Assembly: GCA_005656395.1 (NCBI GenBank)
Contig: SRSI01000062.1
Span: 62,001 to 126,000, forward strand
Direction of reading: 5' to 3'
DNA from: Strongyloides papillosus
Lineage: Eukaryota > Nematoda > Chromadorea > Rhabditida > Strongyloididae
Length of the DNA stretch: 64,000 nt
The position numbers were made by a program, and so were the translations under genes. Below, piece by piece: positions 1 through 11,589 of the stretch (position 1 is the stretch's first letter; every line of letters starts with the position of its first letter). The notes below the pieces were generated by a model. It was not told where the DNA came from, made no database searches, and was given only the letters and a program-made list of their open reading frames with translations.

Positions 1-543
1 ATGTTACAACATCTTCAACAAGCCTTTTGAGAACTAAAAAAATCATATAACATTGTGATGGTGTAGCAGTTTCTCCACAAATAACATTTTTAAGATTATC
101 TATTAAATCAGGCCAATTTTGGGGCCATTCTTGTTCAATCATCAATACCAAAGATCTTACTAGGGCAGTTTTGACAGTCGAGTTTTGATTATCTAGCGTA
201 AATTGTCTTTGAAGCATGTTTTCTAGTACTCCATCTCTCATCCGTATCAATAATTCAGGTGGCATTCTGACCCAGGTATATCTAATCAAATGATCTAAAA
301 TATTCCAACCAACATGCTGAACAACACTATCTTCAATATTAATTAATTGAAATGCTAAAGGTATAAGTGTATATGGATCACTATCTTTCAATGTCTCTAT
401 AGCCTAAAAAATTTTTAAATAATTTATAGATACTTTCCAAGATATATACATACCTTTGTATATTCAATTCTCTTATCATTTGGTGTTGAAACATCATGAA
501 TGGCTTTAACTGCAGCAATAATTTCATTAATCTGCCCTGACAT
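1..543 (-). CDS. Exportin-5-like nuclear export receptor, N-terminal part (gene runs off the left edge)
   Basis: Two exons are visible: 454-543 (ATG at 543) and 1-403, separated by a 50-nt intron (404-453) with GTATGT/TTTAG ends. The second exon is still open at base 1, so only about 164 N-terminal residues are seen. The translation has amphipathic HEAT-repeat character. It matches the human XPO5 N-terminus block by block: VVQHVGWNILDH against the family's IVRHFGLQILEH, then EWPQNWPDL and LVEDVV in the same order and spacing. XPO5 carries pre-miRNA and other structured RNA out of the nucleus with RanGTP. The EWPQ-WPD motif also occurs in other importin-beta relatives, so an XPO1-like or other karyopherin identity is possible, but the combined pattern fits XPO5 best. 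Confidence 0.75.
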
Positions 544-1960
544 TAAATCAAATAATAAATTAGCTCCTTATATTTATAATAATTATCTTTTATTAAATTA
601 CAACACTTAAATAAAAAATAATTAATTATTTTAGAAGGTTGGGATTTTTAAAAGGAGATGAGGAAACAAAGAAATAAGCCTCGTCACGAAAAATTATGCG
701 CAATTGGAATAGTGTTTTAGGCCTTGAATGTGTCGGAAAATAAACCCCAAGGATTTATTTTTTATAATTTAACTTTCATTCATAATTTACTAGTTTTTCT
801 CTTCGAATTTTTTATATGATTGTTCAGAATAGAAATTAGCATTTTTTATGCCATAAAAATAAACAAAAAGTATTCAAATACTTTGACAAAAAACTTGTCA
901 ACTATTTATTTTAACTACTTTAGTGTGAAAAGGTGTTTTATATAAATATGGATAAACTTGATGAAAACAGAAGTTATTTATATTACAATGTAAAAAAAAT
1001 AAACTAAAAAAATGTACACAAGATAAAAATAATAACTTTTAGACTGAAAGAAAGGTCAATTTGACTACCAAAAATTAGTATAAGTTTATTCTGTTACTAC
1101 ATAACCTAAATAAAAGATGATAGTAATATATAATATTATTAAATATATATTTTTAAGAATTCTTCTTTTGCGCACTCTTAACATACAGTGAAAAATTTTA
1201 GTAAAGAAATGAAGGACAAGACGTAAGTATTTATTATTTTTTGGAAGCTGATTATTCTCATTAATAATACGTCTATTAGTGATTTGCATTAATGAAGTGC
1301 ATTTAGGTTCTAAAAGGAGAACTGATAATGATATTACTTTAATATAAATAACTCCCGTAGTTGTGTGTATTAATAATGCGAAACTTTTTATTATCAATTT
1401 AATTACAAGATTTATAACAATTTTTTGAAATAATTTTGAAATGAAAATGGTTATTGTTGCCTTATCAATTAATTCTATCATAAAACATATTGATGATTTA
1501 AATAAAATATTTACGTGCTTTAATGTTGAAGTACATACAAATTTTTTAGTATAAAAAAATATTATTTCCCATTTGTCATTTAATTTAAAAAATTCGCATA
1601 GTGATTTATGTAAATAAAAAAGAAAATAAAAGGAAACTATATTTATATTAAACCACTTAAAAGAACTTCATAAATAAAATAATTTCCAATGATGATGATA
1701 ATCTTTTTTGACAAATCATACATATGTACTCATTCATGAAGTGCCACTCTTTTCTATTCATATTTGACAATCATAAAAGGAATAAATTTGTTTAATCAAA
1801 ATAATCTTTATCCCTTTACTCATATATCTCATAATATTATCATCATATAAATGACAAAATCTTACACCTTACAGTCCAGTGAAGGAGGTCATTTTTACCT
1901 TAGAAAAAGATTTCCAATAAAATAAACTTGATCTATATATCTAATTTTACTAAAGAAAAT
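544..1960. other. Intergenic, no supported gene
   Basis: AT-rich DNA between two genes transcribed away from each other, so it must hold both promoters. A 131-codon minus-strand frame (1086-1481) is made almost only of Ile/Leu/Lys/Asn codons and shows no domain; I do not call it. Confidence 0.6.
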
Positions 1961-3662
1961 ATGTCCTATCTAATAACTAATATATTAATATTTTTTACAC
2001 TAAATTTTATGGCACCAATTAGAGGAGTTGTTGAAACACCCTGTTCTAGTAATATACAAAAATGTGGATATGAAATACAGGATTTAGAGAGACAAATTAT
2101 TGAAATAAAAACAAAGGCCTTTAAAAAGTGTATTAAAAAGTTAAAGTAAGTAATGATTTATTTGTAAAAGCTTTTCATAAATTATTTAAAGCTGTTTACA
2201 AGAAAGAGCTATATTTGAAGATTGTTATGGTAAATCTATAAAAGCTGTTAGATCAATATATACAGGAGATAACAACATAGATGAATATTTTACGGATGTA
2301 TCAGACAAGTATCGTTATCAAATGGAGCAATGTTTTGTTAGTAATCCCATTTTAGATTTATTAAGACCACACTCACAAGGTGATGAATTTGTTAATGATG
2401 AAGATGCAATATATGCTCGAGCAGTTTATTCAACAGAATTTGGAGATAGATTATGGGGATTAGATGATAATGTTTACTCTAGACTTTCAATGGAAGCCTA
2501 TAGTTCATGTTTAATTAAAGAATTTCCAGTTAGAGTATTTGGAGGTGGTATAAACAGAATTATAGATACCTCAAATCCTTTAATGTATGATTACAATTAT
2601 CCTCTTCATTAATTTTAATAACTATGTTTACAGGAATAATGCTTCTACATCATGCCTTTTGACAACCAGTGAAGTCACATGTTATAAAAATACACTATCT
2701 CATGATGGATTTTATCAACAATTAGTACATAATCGCGAAGCTACATTGAGAGCATGTATTAGGACGTCAGTTTAATATAAAAAAATATTTAAAATGACTT
2801 TTTCTTACTATATTTTAGTATACGATTGCAGACACAGTGCAAATCATCTGATACTTCGAGAATGCGGGCATGTATGTGCAACGCAAGAGAGGAATTTGAA
2901 AATAGACTTCAAAATAATTTATTAGAATGTGTCAGGAAGACAGACATGACAACACTGTACAAAGTGTTGAATGAAAAGCAGCTGGGATTCAGTACCAACA
3001 CACAACGTTCTCATGATCGTTCTTATAGCAGTAAGTTTACTTTTTTTTGCAAAAGATTGATGGAGACTGCGAGGATTGAACTCGCGACTTCTCGCATGCA
3101 AAGCGAGCACTCTACCACTGAGTTAAGTCCCCGACGAAAAGTAGATTTTTCTTCTTTTTTTCCGAAAAATCACATTCATTTTATCATTTTCTAAAAAAAT
3201 ATCCATAAATAGAAAAAACTCATGGAGACTGCGAGGATTGAACTCGCGACTTCTCGCATGCAAAGCGAGCACTCCACCACTACCATGAGTTAAGTCCCCA
3301 TCGAAAATGGACCCTTAATTGATTTCCGCTTTTCAAAAATCAGGATAAAATCCCAAATTAACGCAGAAAATCTATTTTTAGGTTATCCCCAACGTGGAAT
3401 GGAGCCAGTATCATCAGATTCCATATCATACTCTCCACCAATTTCAAATGCACAAAGAATAGTTCCAGGAACTGTCATTACACAAGGTCTCCTTCTAAAT
3501 GGACAATGTCTGTGTGCATGTGCTGCACCACCCAGACATCAACAACACACTAATTATGCTGATTCATCATTCCCTGAACCAAACAATATATTTCCTAGAG
3601 GACGATCAAATAACGACCCTTGGTCATCAACATCACAATACAGTCGTATATTTAAAAATTAA
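1961..3662 (+). CDS. Secreted cysteine-rich protein, five exons, family not recognised
   Basis: Exons are 1961-2145, 2207-2584, 2634-2765, 2819-3030 and 3382-3662, giving 395 residues with compatible phases throughout. The acceptor of exon 2 (after ACAAGAAAG) is unusual and is the weakest join. The protein starts with a hydrophobic signal peptide (residues 1-22), followed by many spaced cysteines (for example CSSNIQKC, TSCLLTTSEVTC, MRACMC, GQCLCACAAP). It has no later membrane segment, so it is probably exported. The C-terminal exon is rich in Ser, Pro, Asn and His. Intron 4 (351 nt) is much longer than the others and carries two antisense tRNA genes. I do not recognise the family; the disulfide-rich secreted layout is common among nematode-specific proteins. 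The function is unknown. Confidence 0.7.
3061..3132 (-). tRNA. tRNA-Ala (anticodon TGC)
   Basis: The 72-nt minus-strand sequence folds into a full cloverleaf. The acceptor stem is GGGGACT with AGTCTCC plus discriminator A. The D stem is ACTC/GAGT with loop AGTGGTA. The anticodon stem is CTCGC/GCGAG with loop TTTGCAT. The T stem is GCGAG/CTCGC with loop TTCAATC. The anticodon TGC reads alanine, and the acceptor has the G3:U70 wobble that is the classic alanine identity element. The B box (GAGTTCAATCC) is intact, and a TTTT terminator follows at about 3050-3055. It lies inside intron 4 of the secreted-protein gene, on the opposite strand. Confidence 0.93.
3223..3299 (-). tRNA. tRNA-Ala (TGC) copy with an enlarged D loop
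   Basis: This is a second copy of the neighbouring tRNA, identical in the acceptor, anticodon and T arms, including G3:U70 and the TGC anticodon. The D loop is 12 nt (ATGGTAGTGGTG) instead of 7, so the gene is 77 nt long. The extra bases look like a short tandem duplication of TGGTAG. The A-box spacing and the D-loop to T-loop contact would be altered. A run of six Ts follows on the minus strand (about 3213-3218) as a Pol III terminator. It could be a working variant or a young tRNA pseudogene. Confidence 0.75.
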
Positions 3663-5203
3663 TATAACCATTTTTCAAATATATTTACACTAGAAAGTTT
3701 TAACTTTATTAACATATAAGACTATACTCTCTAGTAGAATAAGCTTAAGCTACATTTAAAGTAAATATGTTACTAACATCATTTTACTTAATCGTGATTT
3801 AACTACAAAAACAATATTATAATCACTTAATTTCTATACAAATTTCGTTGTAATGTTTATGACTATTATTTTAAAATAATAAAAATATTATTTTTACGTC
3901 AGTTTTCCTAACTTATTTTTATAGAAAGATAGCACTTTTTGCTGTTGTAAAAGAGTTATAACATTTTTTTAAACATAATAAAATAATGTAATTACTATGA
4001 TCAGCTGGATTTAACGTTGTAAATTTAATGTAATATTTCATGATTCTAAGTAGCGAGTATTTCAAAACACTCATTATCATTTGAAAAATTAAATTTCATT
4101 ATGATAATGTGTGATAAAGTACTATAAACAAATATACCAAAAATTATTTAAAACTCAACGAAGCGTCATGAAAATAGTTACAAGTTTAAAATTTACCTTT
4201 TCAAACCATAGATCAGAAAAATATTCTACTGCAAATCTTCACAAGATGAAACTTTTATCTTAGTAGTGTAGTGCTTTTTTCCTCAATTGATAAGTTCCCA
4301 ATTAAATATACTAAAAAATCTTTTAAATTTAAATTACATCATTAGAAATAAAATGTAGCACATCAAACAATAATAAAGCTTAGTACTTTAATGGCTAGTA
4401 ATCAACAGTCATATGTGTGACTTTTATAATTAGTTTAACTCAAAAATCTAAAACTTCAAACAGATTTGAACTAGATATGGGATACAACACTGATCGACCC
4501 TTGTACAATTCTAAAGGGTCGACCACGAACTATCGGGCTATTGTTTCTACCATTTTACATTATAAATTCTCGTCATTCCAATTTAACTACTAAAAACTTA
4601 AATAAATTATGGGTTTTGGAAGAAGATATACAAATCATATAATGTAATGTTGTTTTCTACGAGAAAACTCTATTTAATCAGAACAAAAAAGCTCATACTA
4701 CAGAGGCACATTGGTAGGAAGTAGAATTACGTCATGGTTTGGGAAGTCAACGCAGGTCCAACTTAAAAAGTATGTCAAACTGAGCAAAATGTGTATGTAA
4801 ATTCAACGACATGCCCATGTCCACTTTATGTTGTAAAAGAAATACCAGTTGTAAATTGGGATTGCGTCAAGAGTAAAAGTAAAATGAAAAGTTCCCACTG
4901 ATTACATTTATTCTCGCGCCATTTCTATTGAGAAATCTATTGTTATTTCTGTTTTATCACATCAACTTTCCCTTTCTTTGTCTATGTCTCTCGTAGGGAA
5001 ATCGTAGAAAAGAATCTTTTGAGATTGTATGTATAGTGCTTTTGTTTCAACATAGTTTTTTTAGGTCCTTTAGTTATTTTAAACTGCCGTTGTCGATCGT
5101 TTTTAAGTCTTGCAGTAACTTTAATGTATTGCTGTCGTGTCATTTTTTTTTTATTTTCGTTGATTCATTATTTGTTTACTAGATTTTTTTGTTTTTTTAG
5201 CCG
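3663..5203. other. Intergenic region with a dispersed repeat and the promoter of the next gene
   Basis: No coding frame is supported. It contains the GGTCGACC repeat (about 4479-4785), and the last roughly 270 bases resemble the region in front of the paralogous gene at 11590. A T-rich tract ending in TTTTTTTAG sits three bases before the next ATG and is a likely spliced-leader acceptor. Confidence 0.6.
4479..4785. repeat. GGTCGACC dispersed repeat, copy 1
   Basis: About 300 bp that aligns in order with 15383-15723. Both contain a GACCCTT...AAGGGTC hairpin followed by CGACCACGAA, then a shared AT-rich body ending near AGAATTACGT and a GTC-rich tail. The two ends have related GGTCGAC and GGGTC words in inverted order, so it may be a decayed non-autonomous DNA element. 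Boundaries are approximate. Confidence 0.5.
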
Positions 5204-6999
5204 ATGGACAGACTACTAAGAAAAAAATTATTTTCCATAAATTCGGAATTGGAAGAAGCAAGTACCAAGAATATTGCTAATTTACTGATGTCAGATGAGG
5301 GTGAATCATCAGCAAGTTCTTGTTGCAGTTTCATTTTTGATAGTCGTGGCGGCAGCTCTACTTCACACTCATCACTAAATCGCCTCGATCTTACCAATTT
5401 GAATTTACCTACTTTGGGGAATTCTGCTGATAAAAGAAAAGATAATGGTAATTGTTTGGCTTCCTTTAGTTTTTCCTTGCCGAGTTACAAGAAACTAACC
5501 ACCATTTGGCCTCCTTTTCCAAGCACAAACAATAAAGGTGTTACGGATGTTACCACAAAAGCTCCAAATTGTACTGTTAAGAATATCCCTCAAAATGTTC
5601 CGCTCAATTCAGTATATGAAGTGGATCCTTCAGCTCTCGATTGTCCAGGCTTAACTTCTGATGAAGACGATGAAAATGAATCATGTATTAGCGGATTTTT
5701 AGATGATTCTGATGATGATTGGAAATCTGCATCTATTAGTATAAATAGTTATGAATCAACAAAAGAACCTCCTAAACTGTCTTGTTATGATATTAAGGAA
5801 GATGAAAACGACAACCTTACTCCATTAAATGATAAGAGTGGTGTTGTTAGAGGAGAGACTATCACCACAAATCTTGATCATATCGGGATAAATATTAAAC
5901 GTTACCAAGAGTTAACATATAATCAACTTAAGAATGTAGATATCCCTAACAAATCATTTTATGATCCAATTATATTTAATAAGATACCTTTTTCAAACTT
6001 ATTAAGTAAGTTTAAAAACTGATTAGTAAGATATATTTTATTTTAGAGTATTACAAATATGATGACCATACAAAAGAATTATTCTATGATAGATTGGCCT
6101 TTATGTTATATGCCCTTTCTTTTGTAGTTAAGGGAACGGGTGAAACTACAACTGAACGATATGGGTCATTTTTTAGCAGTCACTATCAAATAAGTTCTAG
6201 AAAGTTTAAAGAATGGACAGGTCTGACATTCTTTGAGTTTATGAGGAGTAGATACTGCTCATCTTACTTTAGAGTGGTATATGATGAAGATGGGGACAAA
6301 TATCTTGTTCGTTTTAATGAATCTGATAAGACGTTTGCTCGATTGGGAGATGAAATGGTTGCGGTTAGAAAAGTCAACACAGAATTGTTCAGAAGGAAGT
6401 TAATTGGAATTGAAAGAAAGTTGGATGAAGTTGAATACAAAGAAGAATTTCTTGAGGAGAAGTTGAAGTGGTTGAAAGTCTTGACTTATGCTCCTAAGAA
6501 TCTTGTTGAAATTCCACTCCAACACTTTGCCTACAATTTCGAGTACTGCTACAAAGTTAAATTAGATTCAAAGTATTTGGGTTCTAAGTTTATAAGGTCT
6601 TCTTTTTCTGGTGTCGTTAAGTATGTTTTTCCTAACGAACTTGAATTTACACCCGAAAATGGCGGAAGTATAAAAATAATTTGCGATCTTGGGGACGCAA
6701 TTAAAGATATCCAGGAAAAAATTATGTTCCTTCAGTCCGAAGAGTACAGAAGGATGTTGAAAATAAAGAGATTGAGATTGTCGGGAGACCTCCTACCACC
6801 ATTTCAAAAAAAGCAATCAAAGGCACCTCGCGTATGGGATGTACTAAAAGATGAAGTTGGTCAAATTTTAGGTGATGAAAATCAAACACCATTGCACGAA
6901 AGACATTCCAGTCGAAATATGGCTACCGAGAAACCAGTTTATATCGGCTCGAAAGTCTCTCAGTCGGATGATGAGGAAAGTTCTGAAGAAGATTTATAA
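5204..6999 (+). CDS. Unknown-family protein A1, possible LOTUS-like domain (584 aa)
   Basis: Exons are 5204-6005 and 6047-6999, with a 41-nt intron; the paralogue at 11590 splits at the same codon. The ATG follows TTTTTTTAGCCG, a good spliced-leader acceptor. Residues 1-230 are Ser/Asp/Glu-rich and look disordered, ending in an acidic block conserved in the paralogue (KEDENDNLTP). The second exon begins with a predicted helical region and the pattern VVKGTGE...SSHYQISSRKFKEWTGLTFFEFM followed by FRVVYDE. This resembles an OST-HTH/LOTUS fold (helix, basic/aromatic middle, [LG]F-x-FxEF, then beta strands). A coiled-coil-like Lys/Glu stretch follows, and the C-terminus is acidic (SSEED). I cannot name the family and the LOTUS reading is tentative. 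It is convergent with a BIR-1 gene 179 bp away. Confidence 0.8.
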
Positions 7000-7178
7000 T
7001 TTTTTTTTACTTTTAATTTTTTTAAAATAATTTTAATGTCTCAGTTAATAGTTAATAAATTACATTTGGAGAAGATTCTTATTTTATACAATAGTAGACT
7101 TTTATAAATTGTTAGAATAAATTAGTGATTAACGAAATTTTAGTAATGAAAATTTATATTATTCATTCCCTGACCTGC

Positions 7179-7695
7179 CTAACACCTCTTAGAAATCTTG
7201 TCCACTAAGTTTTGGTTGTATTCCAAACCTGATTCAATCATTTTTATGTCCTCAGTAAGTTGATTATCTACAGCCAACGCAACTTCTCTCATCGACAATA
7301 TACCAACTACATCTTTAACAGTAATATCTATTTCTTTTTTCCTGTAAATTGTTTTGGCAAGTCGGCAAGAAGGCATTTTTCTCAAGTGTTCATTCAATGG
7401 CTTGTCATCTTTCTCCCACATCAAATCCTTCAAACAGCATATACATTTAGCTGAAGGAATACTTTTTTCCTTCATTGTCATAATGAATCCCGCTTTGGCT
7501 AACTGAAAAATAGTAGTGTAAATGGTATATTAAAATATAACTCACCTCAAGAGAAGTACATCTAGATCCTTTCAAGTCATCAAAAGGCCATTCCTTAAAT
7601 GTTTTCAGCCTATTCTTAGTTAAAAGTAAGTCAGTAACATTAGGATCAGTAAATGAAGCTAAATTAACTATATCACTAAAATGATTTCTCGACAT
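7179..7695 (-). CDS. bir-1: BIR-1 / survivin-like protein
   Basis: Exons are 7546-7695 and 7179-7502, with a 43-nt intron, giving 157 residues (survivin is 142, worm BIR-1 about 155). It has a single BIR domain. It opens with RLKTFKEWPF, continues with CTSLELAKAGF, and then has the zinc ligands C70, C73, H89 and C96 (C-x2-C-x15-H-x6-C; survivin has x16 between the second Cys and His). A helical tail follows. The single-BIR, no-RING layout is that of the chromosomal passenger complex subunit, which with INCENP and borealin directs Aurora B to centromeres and the spindle midzone. It is not a caspase-inhibiting multi-BIR IAP. ATG 7695 is chosen because upstream in-frame codons lack ATG. A decayed copy lies at 13621-14116. 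Confidence 0.9.
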
Positions 7696-8917
7696 TTTTG
7701 GAGGGACTTTAAAAAAAATCCTCAATTTATGAAATTAGTAAAGAATGAATGACATAACAAAAATGATGAATTATTTAATATGATTACAGCAAACAATCCT
7801 TACAAGACATAAGCAAATGTTACCTGGTAATTAGATTTGACATCTTGATAATGAAAATTTATCAAAAAATTTAAACGAGAATCGTATAGGGCAAATGTTA
7901 TCCATCGATTTGGCAAACCTTAAAATATAATACTTTTATATTACATATAAAATTATGAGATTTCCTATACAAGAATCAAAAAGTAGAAAAAGCGTTTCTG
8001 AAATATTTTAGTAGGGACGATCTCCGTAAAATTTAATTAAATTTAAAGATCAATGATAAAATTGATGAGTTTGATAGATATATTTTCCATTAATGGTAAA
8101 TAATTTTTAAAAGAAATTATAGGATAGAATTACTATGAATATATTTAAACTGATAAATTTATTTCCCAGAAATTTAATAATTAAAATACCAAGTGGTTTA
8201 GCACAACTTTCTATGTTTTCATCAAATGAAAATTTTAAAATTGATAACAAAAATTGTCAGAACAATTGAAAAATAATTTCATTATTGCAAATAAGTCAAT
8301 CAAAATATTGAAGAAGCCGAAATTAATGTTAAGCATCTAAAAATAGTTTAAATTTATAATGTCAAACATTCTTCAATAAACTGATTTATTGTAATATAAA
8401 CATTTTTTTTATTTATCCAAGATAATATACTGACAGTTACTTTAAATAATATTGTTAAACCATATCCTATTTTGACATTTTGAAGTAGTGAAGCAAATAA
8501 AATGTTATAAAGGCATAAAAAAGCATCACATATACATTTGCAGGCATGTCCTTATTGAAATCTTGAAAAATGAAAATTCTATTGTTCCAGTGAATTTATC
8601 ATTCAGCAACACGCTTTTCAAATATTGTCAATGGTAATAAAATAATCTACATTCTTTATTTCAAAAATTCAGAACAAATTTTCCTTTTAATAAGATTTTA
8701 AGTAAACAATGTGTTGTGTTAATGATAAAAAAAATAACAATGTCTTTCCTATATATAATAAATTTTTATGGATAGTAGCAGTAAGTCAGCATACTTCTTC
8801 CTAAATATTCTTCACCTTCTAGATCTGATACAATCCATTAATTCTTGTGTTTTAACAACCATTAAACTAGAAGGATGTTTAATTTCTCGAAGTGTTCTGT
8901 ACATTTTCGATTTATTA
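7696..8917. other. Intergenic flank of duplicated block 1
   Basis: No open frame of interest. Much of it aligns with 14120-15320, so it is part of the duplicated block. It includes the upstream region of the BIR gene. Confidence 0.6.
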
Positions 8918-9715
8918 TTACAAGTAGTTCTTTTTGTGTCTCTCTAATGTACCAAATACAAGCTTATCAATTTTATAAAGTTCACTTTCCTTTTCAATAA
9001 CATCTAAATCAGCATCAATAATTGAATGATATTCTGGTGAGTGGCAAGAATAGGAAGAATTTTTACAAACATATGAAAGTAAATTTATCGTAGTATTATT
9101 TAGCTTTGGATAATTCAGCGCATCTTCTGTTTTTTGTGACAACTAATTTACCAAATTACCATTATTCAATGACAATTTTTCTAAGAATTTCTTCGGTAGA
9201 TGAAACAATATAATTTTTGTAAAGACAATCTTATTGTTCTCGTCATATACACTCGTTACTGAACTTTTTCTAGAATTACCTATGTTAATCAAAAATTTTT
9301 TTCAATAAAAATTTTCTGATTTTTATTAGTGGAGTTTATTTTTTTTAACCTAATCTATACATCCTCTTCCTACAGGAGTATGCAGTAGTCCTTGCGAAAA
9401 CAGTTAATTATTTTATTGTTGGTACATTTAAAAATTACCAATAGAAATTAACTTACCTGATAATGTATTTGGTGGTATTTTTTTGTTATCTAATTGTGAT
9501 TGTAAACGTTCCGAAGTTCCATTCTTTTGGAGTGATACCTTTTGAATTTGTGGTTGGTGTATGTAATCATCAATGGAAATTGTGAATTTTTGTTGGTTGT
9601 GATTGCCCAGAAGTTGGTTATTACCACAATTGTTACTTTCATTTACAACTTCTTTAGATGATCCATATTGATAAATTGTTTTTGAAGCTTTATTTTTGAA
9701 TACAGACATAAACAT
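8918..9715 (-). CDS. Possible two-exon gene, function unknown (155 aa)
   Basis: Exon 1 (9457-9715) starts at ATG 9715 and ends in TCAG|GTAAGT with phase 1. Exon 2 (8918-9126) follows AAAAAACAG and continues the frame, after a 330-nt intron. The predicted protein is hydrophilic, rich in Asn, Gln, Lys and Ser, with no signal peptide or membrane segment. I recognise no domain. Codon use is less biased to Ile/Phe/Asn runs than random frames nearby, which supports coding. It lies between the two duplicated blocks and has no counterpart seen after block 2. It could also be a decayed gene. Confidence 0.4.
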
Positions 9716-11589
9716 TTGTTGTTGTTAAGTAATTTGTCTTAAATCTTTTCTAATAAGTTTTTCAATTCTTCAATATTCACGCCTGAATGCAAATCTGTTT
9801 GATTTATCAGCGATGGAACTGAACTTTTAGAATTGTTTTGACAAGTGATACATTTTTCGGATCGTGCACCCTTTCGATTGGTACCGTTGTTAAAATTTAA
9901 TGCTACGCTACAAGCACAACTGAACTTCTTTAATTCTAGTTCCAAACTTTTTAAAATTGACAAACTTGTGTTTTGTACTTTGGAGATGCACAAAAAAAGT
10001 TACTTGAATTAAGGAACCGCCAATGTACGGAACTTCGGAAAATCAAGCGTTTTTCTAAGTTTGATGGCTCTTTAAACTCAAAAATTATTAAGACAATTAA
10101 ATGTTGTAAATTAATTAAGAGAGTTTAAGAAAGAAATCTTAAATGAAATTCAATAAATAACTAAAATTAATTAATGTAGAATTTTGTGTAAATAAGATGA
10201 GTTTACATCTTATGAGGAAACCCTGGACTTTTTGTACTTTTGTATTTTTGAAACGGTATGCCAAAGCCATTCCAAAATCTTTCCCCATTTTAAATATTTA
10301 ATATTATCTCATTTTATCATTGCTACTTAAGCTTATTAAGTAATATCCTTCTTTTAAATTGTAAGTATTTAAGTTTTTGTTGTTTATGTTTATTGTATGT
10401 TACTTTAGGTGGCCACAATTTAAATTAATAAAGTCTTACTTATAAAAATAGATAGTTTGTAAATCTAGTTTTTCTGGCATACCTTGACGCCAAGTCTTAT
10501 AAAATTTTACTTGTATATAAACAGTAAACAAACATTATCACTTTTGTATTTATTATTAACATAAAATATTGTTTAATTTAATTTTTAAATAGAATTTTTA
10601 GAATAATTATAAAACTTCTACTTTTCTGAAATTTTGACCTCACTTTGAATTGTTTCCTTTCTGTATTGTATGTACATCTTACAAATACCATGCTACAGAA
10701 AATGATTTATTTATTCTTTGTCATTTTGTATAGTTAGTTTTATATTCAGAGGAATTTCTATATTAAAAGAAAAGTTTTGTGAACCCATTTTCTAAAATCA
10801 CAGTACAAAGTTCAACATGAATTATATACTTTATTTCAAGAAGTTTCATGCGACAAAAATTAAGTGTAAAAAATTGTCTCATGTCAAAAGGTATATTTTA
10901 AAAGATTATTTACTGTTCTCCAAATTTTGGTTTTTGTGCATAGTTAAGAGATAGACTTAATGAAAGTATAACTTCATAGTTTTAATCATAAAATAAATTT
11001 CAGATTTGAAATGTTACAGAGTCGTAAGATAAAAAGTTTCTATAGAATACATTGAATCCCACGCTACTTTTATTGCAAAATCTATTGTTAAAGTATAACC
11101 CTACCTAATTATTGTTAACAATTAATGTAATGTTTTAATCCTTTCTATGACTGTTCTCTATGACCCAACTATCATGGGCATAATAGCTAATAAAATAAGG
11201 TATTTTTGCTAACTTATTATCATTCCTTACTTATTTTGTGACGTGTATTCCTATGCTAACCACCGGGTAATATTATGCTTATTGTACTATTATTTTTTAG
11301 CTAATAAATTTCTATTGTTAACCCTAGTCCTATTTATTTTCTACTGGTTGGAACCAACTTTTAGCATCTTTTTGCTTTAATTTTTTTCGTTTTTATCACA
11401 TAACATTCTTCTTTTGATATCAATTTCTCTTGTGGTGAAATCTTGGAAAGAAACCTTTTTTAAACAATAATACTTGTCCCAAACATAGATTTTTTTAAAT
11501 CTTTCGATAACTTTTAATTGTTTTCGCGTGTTATTTTTTTAACATTTATTGTTTCTTTATGTATTAAATTTTTTTTTGTTTTTTAGGCG
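9716..11589. other. Spacer between the duplicated blocks
   Basis: It contains an 80-codon minus-strand frame (9739-9984) with several Cys and Lys residues, no ATG but a possible AG acceptor at its start, and no recognised domain; it may be a lost or upstream exon. Near 9999-10120 the plus strand has a short Lys/Arg-rich frame. Neither is supported enough to call a gene. The last 250 bases match the promoter-side flank of block 1, and a TTTTTTAGGCG acceptor precedes the next ATG. Confidence 0.45.

Larger units (their letters stand above)
4930..8690. repeat. Segmental duplication, block 1 (paralogue of 11340-15320)
   Basis: From about 4930 to 8690 the sequence can be followed in the same order in block 2. 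The shared order is: promoter-like tract, two-exon gene with an identical 41-nt intron position, convergent BIR gene, and about 1 kb of non-coding flank, including matching stretches such as the AAAAGCATCACATATACATT tract near 8520 and 14990. Similarity is high in exons and lower in flanks, so the duplication is not very recent. Edges are estimated by eye. Confidence 0.75.

Noticed and set aside
1086..1481. 131-codon minus-strand open frame
   Set aside because: Composition is almost entirely Ile, Leu, Lys and Thr from AT-rich DNA, with no domain, no good signal peptide and no splice partner.
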